Assembly: GCA_002293605.1 (NCBI GenBank)
Contig: DBDO01000190.1
Span: forward strand, 1-9,186
Direction: 5' to 3'
DNA from: Desulfovibrionaceae bacterium UBA930
GTDB lineage: Bacteria; Desulfobacterota; Desulfovibrionia; Desulfovibrionales; Desulfovibrionaceae
DNA: 9,186 nucleotides
The translations under genes were made by a program, and so were the position numbers. A model generated the notes under the pieces. It worked only from the letters and a program-made list of their open reading frames with translations, was not told the DNA's origin and did not search any database. Of the stretch, positions 1 to 4,472 are shown in pieces. Position 1 is the stretch's first letter; each line of letters opens with the position of its first letter.

Positions 1-195
1 CAGAGCCAGGGGAGCCATGGCGGTATAGGAGGATTCCACCAGTTTTTGCGCTTCGGGGCTCAGGGGCTGCATGCCGCCGTACCCGCAGCCGCCCGCCTGA
101 GGACCGCCCCAGCGGGCGGAGGCCACGCTGGCAGCAGCAAGAATAACGACCAGGCCCAGACTTGCCACGAGAAAAGTTTTGTTGAACCTATGCAT
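1..195 (-). CDS. ZraP/Spy-like periplasmic metal-stress protein (N-terminal part)
   Basis: This is the first 65 codons of a gene that runs off the left edge of the window. The start is ATG at 195, with a clear Shine-Dalgarno AAGGAG (complement of 203-208) seven bases upstream. Residues 1-27 form a classical signal peptide: basic MHRFNK, a hydrophobic core, and an ASA cleavage motif at 25-27, so the protein is exported. The mature start is Gly-rich with one Cys (RWGGPQAGGCGYGG), followed by LSPEAQKLVESSYTAMAPL, which resembles the start of the helical domain of ZraP/Spy/CpxP-type periplasmic chaperones ('LTPEQQ...'). In E. coli ZraP binds zinc and modulates the ZraSR two-component system. The sigma-54-type promoter upstream fits ZraP, whose E. 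coli promoter is sigma-54 dependent. The family call is inferred from a short fragment; another small exported protein of the Spy/DUF group is possible. Confidence 0.65.
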   Translation of the reverse strand, partial: MHRFNKTFLVASLGLVVILAAASVASARWGGPQAGGCGYGGMQPLSPEAQKLVESSYTAMAPLAL

Positions 196-301
196 ACGAC
201 TGCTCCTTGTACGCGGCATGCTGCCGGGGAAATCCGGAGACCCTGCCGCCGTTGTTGAGGTCATGGAGTTGCTTTCGTCCCGTCATGGGAATGCGGACTC
301 T

Positions 302-318
302 ATGCCAAGAGCGTGCCA
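302..318 (-). promoter_or_regulatory. sigma-54 (-24/-12) promoter for the ZraP-like gene
   Basis: Read on the minus strand this is TGGCACGCTCTTGGCAT. It carries the invariant GG and GC with exactly ten bases between them, and matches the consensus TGGCACG-N4-TTGC at all but one position. Transcription would begin near 292-293, leaving a leader of roughly 97 bases before the ATG at 195. Sigma-54 promoters need an activator bound upstream. An imperfect inverted repeat (GTGTTTA at 325-331 and TAATACAC at 336-343) lies just upstream and in AT-rich DNA, but it is close to the promoter and may be unrelated. Confidence 0.65.
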
Positions 319-496
319 AAGAGGGTGTTTAATGATAATACACTTATTTTATTAATATTTTTTTCTATTCACCCCAGGGAAAAGAAGGCCGTTCTCCAGA
401 ACCGGATAGATAGGATACAGCGCGGCCTGGGGGAATGGGTAAAATAGTAACAGTGAGGAAGAAGGAGCGGCTCCGGCACGGCAGCGCTTGAATTTT
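319..496. other. Intergenic spacer between ZraP-like gene and mutM
   Basis: No gene is supported here. The part near 326-370 is strongly AT-rich and lies upstream of the sigma-54-type promoter, where an activator such as a ZraR-like protein could bind. mutM ends at 497 reading leftward. I see no convincing rho-independent terminator after it, only a short GTTCT/AGAAC inverted repeat near 391-402 without a U-tract. Confidence 0.5.
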
Positions 497-1387
497 TTAT
501 TGTTGGCAGTCTGCGCAAAAGACCGTGCTGCGCCCGGCAATGCGCGCGCTCTCAAGCGTTTGGCCGCAGAGGGGGCAGGGCAGCCCCTTGCGCCCATAAA
601 CGGCAAAGGAATTTTGAAAGGCCCCGGCCTTGCCGTTGGCATCTTTGTAATCGCGGATGGAGCTGCCGCACTCCTGTATAGAAAGAAGCAGAATATCCTG
701 AATCGCCTTGGCTAGCTTGAGTACTTTTGCTTCACTGATGCCGCCCGCAGGGACATCGGGCCGGATGCCTGCCCTGAACAGGGATTCGTCAGCGTATATG
801 TTGCCGATTCCGGCGATCAGGCTTTGATCCAGCAGCGCGGCCTTGACTGCACCCCGCCGCTGCCTGAAGCTGAGGGCAAGGTGCGCGGCCAAGGCCTCAG
901 CTTCGCCCTCCAGCGGTTCAGGTCCCAGGGCCCTCCAGAAGGGCCAGGCGTTCAGTTCGCCGGGCCGCATAACCCGGCAGAAGCCAAAGGTCCGGATATC
1001 GTTGAAAAAGAGCCGTGTTGCCGGGTGTCCGCCCTGCTCCAGATCGAAAATGATCCGGGTATGCTTTTGGGGCGGTGTTCCTTCCGGGAGGATGCAAAAC
1101 CCGCCGGTCATCTTCAGATGAAAGGCCAGCACAAGCGAAGGCTCCCCCCCGTTTTTTTCGGTTTTCTCTCCTGCGTGGGCAGGCGCATCCGCTGTGCTGA
1201 GAAAGAGCAGCAGCAGCTTGGCCCGCCGCAGCACGCGGTCGATCTTGCAGCCCCGGATGCGAGGGAAAAGCTCGGTCTCCCCTTGCAGAGATCTGGTCAA
1301 GAGCAGTTCAAGGGCGCTGATGCGTTTGCCCTCTATTTGCGGGCGCAGGGTTCGGGCGATAGTTTCAACTTCCGGCAGCTCAGGCAT
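497..1387 (-). CDS. mutM: Formamidopyrimidine-DNA glycosylase (Fpg/MutM)
   Basis: This base-excision repair enzyme removes 8-oxoguanine and formamidopyrimidines and cleaves the abasic site by beta,delta-elimination. ATG at 1387 is chosen because it yields the obligatory MPELPEVET N-terminus (catalytic Pro-2 after processing, Glu-3) and has AGGAGG (complement of 1392-1397) just upstream; the frame stays open further upstream but lacks these features. The product is 296 residues. RRAK places the conserved lysine at 57, GIGNIYADESLF (193-204) is the helix-two-turn-helix region, and the C-terminal zinc finger has Cys 271, 274, 291 and 294 with the DNA-binding Arg 286. The protein is about 27 residues longer than E. 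coli Fpg (269), mainly because of a low-similarity insert at about 64-84, before LAFHLKMTGG. That insert is encoded partly by an A7-C-G7 tract on the coding strand. All catalytic residues are present, so it should be active. Confidence 0.96.
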   Translation of the reverse strand: MPELPEVETIARTLRPQIEGKRISALELLLTRSLQGETELFPRIRGCKIDRVLRRAKLLLLFLSTADAPAHAGEKTEKNGGEPSLVLAFHLKMTGGFCILPEGTPPQKHTRIIFDLEQGGHPATRLFFNDIRTFGFCRVMRPGELNAWPFWRALGPEPLEGEAEALAAHLALSFRQRRGAVKAALLDQSLIAGIGNIYADESLFRAGIRPDVPAGGISEAKVLKLAKAIQDILLLSIQECGSSIRDYKDANGKAGAFQNSFAVYGRKGLPCPLCGQTLESARIAGRSTVFCADCQQ

Positions 1388-1403
1388 GGCTTCCTCCTGC
1401 CGC

Positions 1404-1432
1404 CATATAAGGCTGCAAAGAGCGGCTTTCAA
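1404..1432 (-). promoter_or_regulatory. Candidate sigma-70 promoter for mutM
   Basis: On the minus strand TTGAAA (complement of 1427-1432) and TATATG (complement of 1404-1409) are separated by exactly 17 bases. The -35 matches the consensus at five of six positions and the -10 at four of six. It would start transcription near 1397, giving an unusually short leader of about ten bases that begins at the Shine-Dalgarno. The tight fit makes the call uncertain. Confidence 0.35.
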
Positions 1433-1492
1433 GGGCTTGCCCAAAAATGGAGGGCACCGCCCAGGAAATATCCGCCGAGCACGAAAAAATCC

Positions 1493-1521
1493 TTGCATAT
1501 TCCACGGACATTCGGTAAATC
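1493..1521 (+). promoter_or_regulatory. Candidate promoter of tRNA-Phe
   Basis: TTGCAT (1493-1498) and TAAATC (1516-1521) are 17 bases apart. The -10 ends 14 bases before the mature 5' end of the tRNA, so the position is right for a stable RNA promoter. Each hexamer matches the sigma-70 consensus at only three positions, so this is a positional call. Confidence 0.3.
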
Positions 1522-1535
1522 TTCCTCTCGTTCTT

Positions 1536-1611
<76 letters not shown>

Positions 1612-1636
1612 TTTGATTGTCCACAAAGGACCATAC

Positions 1637-1680
1637 AAGGCCAGAACTCACTAGAATTATTGAGTTCTGGCCTTTTCGTT
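1637..1680 (+). terminator. Rho-independent terminator after tRNA-Phe
   Basis: A perfect 14-base inverted repeat, AAGGCCAGAACTCA (1637-1650) and TGAGTTCTGGCCTT (1661-1674), encloses a 10-base loop and is followed by TTCGTTT. It lies 26 bases after the encoded CCA and should end the tRNA transcript. Confidence 0.85.
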
Positions 1681-1733
1681 TGGCATCATTTTTCCATAAC
1701 GATATGCAAAGTTCCACCTGAATCCTGAATTTC

Positions 1734-1804
1734 TTTGGGTGTACTTTTGGGTGTCGAAGCTGATTTCGAGGGCTAAATCTGGCAAAAAAAAGGGAACACC
1801 CAAA
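1734..1804 (+). repeat. TTTGGGTGT repeats, possible integrase arm-type sites
   Basis: The nonamer TTTGGGTGT occurs twice as direct copies at 1734-1742 and 1746-1754 (12-base spacing) and once inverted, as ACACCCAAA, at 1796-1804. The cluster sits between the tRNA 3' end and the integrase fragment. Arm-type sites for the N-terminal domain of tyrosine recombinases are short repeats found in this position in tRNA-linked elements. The function is inferred; the repeats are directly visible. The rest of 1681-1960 is AT-rich relative to the flanking genes and contains no gene. Confidence 0.45.
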
Positions 1805-1960
1805 TGAGGTAAAAAAGCGTTGTCTCCGTAGGAGAAATTGATTTGCAAAAAACACACGAAAGCCTTTCCAAAATTTGCAAACCACTCTCTCCCGATAGCT
1901 AGGGTATACACCTGGTCAAAATTCGCCAGATTTCACTTTTACCCGAAAGTAGGCACAAAA

Positions 1961-2095
1961 ATGAAGCTATCCGACACCAGTATCCGCAAGGCAAAACCTG
2001 AGCCAAAGCCCTACAAACTCTTTGATGGCAAGGGGTTGTTTATCCTCATCAACCCCAATGGCAATAAGCTGTGGAGAATCGTTTATCGGTTCAAC
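1961..2095 (+). pseudogene. P4-type tyrosine integrase, N-terminal fragment only
   Basis: The translation from ATG 1961 (MKLSDTSIRKAKPEPKPYKL, then FDGKGLFILINPNGNKLWRIVYRF) matches the start of P4/CP4-type site-specific integrases, i.e. the arm-DNA-binding domain (DUF4102). Intact members are about 400 residues. Here similarity stops after residue 44-45, near 2092-2095. The frame then runs through unrelated DNA belonging to a truncated yhcG gene on the other strand, to a stop at 2159-2161. The core-binding and catalytic domains, with the Arg...His-X-X-Arg...Tyr residues, are absent, so it cannot recombine DNA. Its place downstream of tRNA-Phe, in the same orientation, fits a former integrative element at that tRNA. 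Confidence 0.85.
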
Positions 2096-2273
2096 CACCT
2101 CTCTGCCGAACCACAATCTTCTGCCCGATGTCCCAATACAGTCCGACCAATTCCTTGTTGACTGCCTTGAGGGCCTCATACTGCGCCGAGCGAATCCGCT
2201 CTTTGATCTCGGACAGCAGAACGGGGTAATCATCAGACTTTGTAGACACGGTGTCGTTTTTGGGAGCCTTCAT
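2091..2273 (-). pseudogene. YhcG/DUF1016 family protein, N-terminal fragment
   Basis: The start is ATG at 2273 with AAAGGA upstream (ATTTTCG spacer). The 60-residue product contains YPVLLSEIKERIRSAQYEAL followed by KAVNKELVGLYWDIGQKIVVRQ, which is typical of the N-terminal helical domain (DUF1016_N) of YhcG-type PDDEXK-nuclease-domain proteins. Intact family members are around 350 residues and carry a C-terminal nuclease-like domain. Here the frame hits TGA at 2091-2093, immediately after RQRGG, exactly where the convergent integrase fragment loses its similarity. The C-terminal domain is missing. A deletion that joined the 5' part of this gene to the 5' part of int explains both truncations. 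The gene lies downstream of vapC in the same direction, separated by a hairpin. Confidence 0.75.
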
Positions 2274-2300
2274 CGAAAATCCTTTGAAAAAGAATGTCCA

Positions 2301-2337
2301 AAGAACCGCCCTGCCGGAAAACGGCGGGGCGGTTCTT
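2301..2337 (-). terminator. Hairpin terminator after vapC
   Basis: Arms at 2301-2315 (AAGAACCGCCCTGCC) and 2323-2337 (GGCGGGGCGGTTCTT) pair over 15 bases with one non-Watson-Crick position (a G-T wobble on the plus strand, A-C on the minus strand) and a 7-base loop. On the minus strand the stem ends in GGTTCTTT. It lies between the end of vapC and the start of the yhcG fragment, so it probably ends the vapBC transcript. The U-tract is short and interrupted, which lowers confidence. Confidence 0.55.
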
Positions 2338-2406
2338 CCGTATGCGTCCGAATCCGAATGGACGGTGTGGCGCATTGCTTTTGCCGGGCCGCATGGTAAC
2401 CCTCGC

Positions 2407-2802
2407 TTACATCTTATCAACCAGCACCACAGGCGCCGGATATTTTCCGATGAGTGCGTCTGTCGTCATAAGGGTAATGCCTTCCGCCTTGGCTTGCGCG
2501 ACCAGCATCCGGTCAAAAGGGTCTTTATGGATGGACGGCAGTTCTCCCGCCGTAGCGGCATGGATGCCGCTGATCGGCAATTCCATATAGCCGTTCTCGA
2601 TAAGCCCTCGGCGCATGATATATGGATCAAGCCGGAAATCTTCTCGCTGGAGAGCATTTTTGATGGCTACTTCCCACACGCTTGCAGCGCTGAAATAGAG
2701 TTCATTGGCAGTATCATTGATAGCCTTCTTTGCATCAGAGGGTAATTGGTCGGGATACAATGCGGCCCAGATCAGAATTTGCGTATCAAGAAGGTATCTC
2801 AT
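2407..2802 (-). CDS. PIN-domain ribonuclease toxin (VapC-like)
   Basis: This 131-residue protein has the layout of a type II toxin of the PIN-domain family, a Mg2+-dependent RNase held inactive by its partner antitoxin. It begins MRYLLDTQILIW with Asp-6. It then has SAASVWEVAIK with Glu-44, HKDPFDRMLVAQA with Asp-94 and Asp-97, and TTDALI with Asp-115. These are the acidic residues expected to bind the metal. Length and motif spacing match intact members of the COG3744-type branch, so it looks functional. Its ATG overlaps the antitoxin stop codon (ATGA at 2799-2802), which implies translational coupling in one operon. Within VapC proteins the RNA target cannot be predicted from sequence. Confidence 0.88.
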   Translation of the reverse strand: MRYLLDTQILIWAALYPDQLPSDAKKAINDTANELYFSAASVWEVAIKNALQREDFRLDPYIMRRGLIENGYMELPISGIHAATAGELPSIHKDPFDRMLVAQAKAEGITLMTTDALIGKYPAPVVLVDKM

Positions 2803-3056
2803 GCGCCACCCTCAAACATGGCGGCGATTTCAGCGGAAGCGAAAGTGTCAACATCGACCGTTATATGCCCCTGTCCTTGGAGGAATCCCAGCCTTTTGAC
2901 CGGAGGCATTTCAAGAGGCACGACCTTGACCATGGGTTTTCCCGCTTTGGCGATGATGAAAGCGCTTCCGCCAGCCGCCTGTTCGACCAGTTTTGACAGG
3001 TTTGTTTTGGCTTCGTGAATATTGACGGTGGGTAAATTGTGTTGCTGTTGTTGCAT
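2799..3056 (-). CDS. Phd/YefM-family antitoxin
   Basis: This 85-residue protein is encoded directly upstream of the PIN toxin. The N-terminal half (TVNIHEAKTNLSKLVEQAAG, then SAFIIAKAGKPMVKVVPL) is the Phd/YefM DNA-binding fold, which forms a dimer and represses its own promoter. The C-terminal half (RLGFLQGQGHITVDVDTFASAEIAAMFEGG) is the extended segment that wraps around and blocks the toxin in such pairs. ATG at 3056 is preceded by GGGAG at a suitable distance. The stop TGA shares two bases with the toxin ATG. The promoter and a palindromic operator are visible just upstream, consistent with autoregulation. Such modules commonly stabilise mobile DNA; here it persists in a decayed island. 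Confidence 0.88.
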   Translation of the reverse strand: MQQQQHNLPTVNIHEAKTNLSKLVEQAAGGSAFIIAKAGKPMVKVVPLEMPPVKRLGFLQGQGHITVDVDTFASAEIAAMFEGGA

Positions 3057-3071
3057 AGTGGGCTCCCGTTT

Positions 3072-3121
3072 GTAAACTAAGACCGTAAACTAAGTTTATT
3101 CGCTATGCCGGTACAGGTCAA
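3072..3121 (-). promoter_or_regulatory. vapBC promoter with overlapping operator
   Basis: On the minus strand TTGACC (complement of 3116-3121) and TAAACT (complement of 3093-3098) are 17 bases apart, a good sigma-70 arrangement. Over the -10 lies the palindrome TAAACT-A-AGTTTA (3086-3098). The decamer GTAAACTAAG is repeated at 3072-3081 and 3085-3094, 13 bases apart, so two half-site groups lie on the same helical side roughly one turn apart. This is the expected location for binding of the Phd-like antitoxin or toxin-antitoxin complex. The sequence elements are seen directly; the binding is inferred. Confidence 0.6.
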
Positions 3122-3439
3122 GAGCCAGGGCAAAACAAAATGCCCTACAAGGGGCTTTCGCACTTCCCGCCAGGGTGCAGTCTTTATGAAAGCTTGACGG
3201 ATGCGAAAGACAGAAAGAGCATCAACGGGGTATCCGGCAGGGAAATAAAGCCGTGGTGGCGGAACCAGCCAGTCTTTGCCAAAAGGCATACCCCCACATA
3301 CTCTTGCCGCCAGAAGATTTTCGTGAAGCGCACCAGGGGAAAGATGGTGGCAGAGGCAGCTTCTATGAGCTCAGACAGTAGGGATATCATTTCCCGTTGC
3401 ACACGGAATTGTGTATTTACTGGTAGTGGCGTATTGTAT
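3122..3439. other. Stretch without a convincing gene between vapBC and phzF
   Basis: Short open frames exist on both strands, including one of 72 codons on the minus strand (3402-3184, GTG start; product beginning MQREMISLLSELIEAA). None has a good ribosome-binding site or a product I recognise. The base composition is intermediate between the GC-rich core genes and AT-rich phzF. A small inverted repeat, AGGGCA (3127-3132) with TGCCCT (3141-3146), lies just upstream of the vapBC -35 and has no U-tract. This may be debris of a deleted gene. Confidence 0.4.
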
Positions 3440-3454
3440 ACTATACCGTATAGT
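3440..3454. promoter_or_regulatory. Perfect 15-base palindrome, possible operator
   Basis: ACTATAC-C-GTATAGT is a perfect inverted repeat with 7-base arms around one central base, and its last base is part of the phzF stop codon. It resembles a binding site for a dimeric repressor (for example TetR-type) rather than a terminator, being AT-rich with a 1-base centre. No regulator gene is recognisable next to it. It lies about 40 bases upstream of the weak minus-strand frame that begins at 3402. Confidence 0.35.
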
Positions 3455-4254
3455 TACATTGCCCCGCTTAATGCGAATACTGTTACAGCCTGGCCAGATA
3501 TTTCGACACAATTATCCATAAAATTGATCTTCATTTCCCCAGTTCTTTTTGATATCTGTTTTGAGTGAAGGTATTTCTTTTTGAAAATATGGCTCCAATA
3601 AGGAGCTAAAATACAATTTGCCGACCCCGTGACGGGATCTTCTGTGATACCGCAATCTGGGTTACAAAACACTCGTACAACAAAATCATATTTTGGAGAA
3701 AGAGACGGAGCGGTTACGGCGATTAATTCCGCGATATTGTATCTGCGTATCGCCTCAAAGTCGGGGTACGAATCCAGAACATCTTGCTCTGTGTCTACAC
3801 GGATGAGCAGCCAATCATTGTTACTTTTGTATATCTCTCTTGAACTGACGGTAAATATTTGATCAAGACTCTGCCGAACATCAATTGATTCCAGTTGGTA
3901 AACAGGAAAAACCATATTTATCCAGCCATTTTTATAAGAAATAGCTAAATTGTCTTCTTTTGCCTTGAAAATAAAGCTGTCGCCAAGGGAGACTTTGCCC
4001 AATTCGTAGAGTATATGCGCGGCGGCTAATGTGGCATGGCCACATAAAGGCACTTCACAAGTCGGTGTGAAATAGCGTATGTTGAAAAATCCTTTTCCAT
4101 ACTCTACAAAAGCTGTTTCAGAAAGATTCATTTCCATAGCGATGGCTTGCATGCTTTCTACTTTCGGAAATTTATCCACTACGCAAACGCCAGCCGGGTT
4201 GCCCATAAAAGGCTTGTCGGTAAAGGCATCAACTTGATATAGCTTCACACTCAT
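3454..4254 (-). CDS. PhzF-family isomerase/epimerase
   Basis: This 266-residue protein of the PhzF superfamily has the diaminopimelate-epimerase-like fold. PhzF itself isomerises trans-2,3-dihydro-3-hydroxyanthranilate in phenazine synthesis; most homologues have unknown substrates, and no phenazine genes are nearby. Family landmarks are YQVDAFTDKPFMGNPAGVCV (6-25), MNLSETAFV with catalytic Glu-46, YFTPTCEVPLCGHATLAAAH (61-80), and EDPVTGSANC (205-214) with Asp-206. ATG at 4254 is preferred because AGGGA lies six bases upstream; a TTG at 4260 would abut that Shine-Dalgarno. Length is normal (about 260-300). The gene is clearly AT-richer than mutM and dnaX, and uses codons such as ATA, AAA and TTT freely, suggesting horizontal acquisition. 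It appears to be intact and monocistronic. Confidence 0.9.
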   Translation of the reverse strand: MSVKLYQVDAFTDKPFMGNPAGVCVVDKFPKVESMQAIAMEMNLSETAFVEYGKGFFNIRYFTPTCEVPLCGHATLAAAHILYELGKVSLGDSFIFKAKEDNLAISYKNGWINMVFPVYQLESIDVRQSLDQIFTVSSREIYKSNNDWLLIRVDTEQDVLDSYPDFEAIRRYNIAELIAVTAPSLSPKYDFVVRVFCNPDCGITEDPVTGSANCILAPYWSHIFKKKYLHSKQISKRTGEMKINFMDNCVEISGQAVTVFALSGAM

Positions 4255-4472
4255 GTGCAATCCCTAGATGCTTGTGTATATGCTTATTGCTTCCGGGTAT
4301 TTTTATTTTTTCTTGCCTATAGATCGTCCTTGTTATTCTTAGCGTGGGCATAGCGTGCCGTCAATGCCATGCTTCATACATCGATTGCGGGGCCTTCTTC
4401 TTCCCCCTCTTGACCTTTAGCCCGGTATTGCCGTAGCGTCTCATTCGTTACTCCATCCGCCGGATTTTTCCT

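Noticed and set aside
3127..3146. AGGGCA/TGCCCT hairpin as a terminator
   Set aside because: Only a 6-base stem and no U-tract on either strand; it lies upstream of the vapBC promoter.
3077..3568. Small open frames of 70-142 codons on either strand between vapBC and phzF
   Set aside because: They overlap each other and the vapBC promoter or phzF, lack good ribosome-binding sites, and their products show no recognisable domain.
4410..4438. dnaX promoter with TTGACC at 4410-4415
   Set aside because: The hexamer 17 bases downstream (GTAGCG) is a poor -10, and other spacings are no better.
4261..4472. Possible SRP RNA (ffs) gene upstream of dnaX, as found in some bacteria
   Set aside because: The conserved SRP RNA apical-loop motif with GGAAGG/AGCAGCC-like segments is absent, and no long self-complementary fold is visible.
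1612..4472. Right-hand attachment site (repeat of the tRNA-Phe 3' end)
   Set aside because: I searched by eye for GTCCCCCGGCACCA-like sequence in the accessory region and upstream of dnaX and found none; it may have been lost or lie outside.
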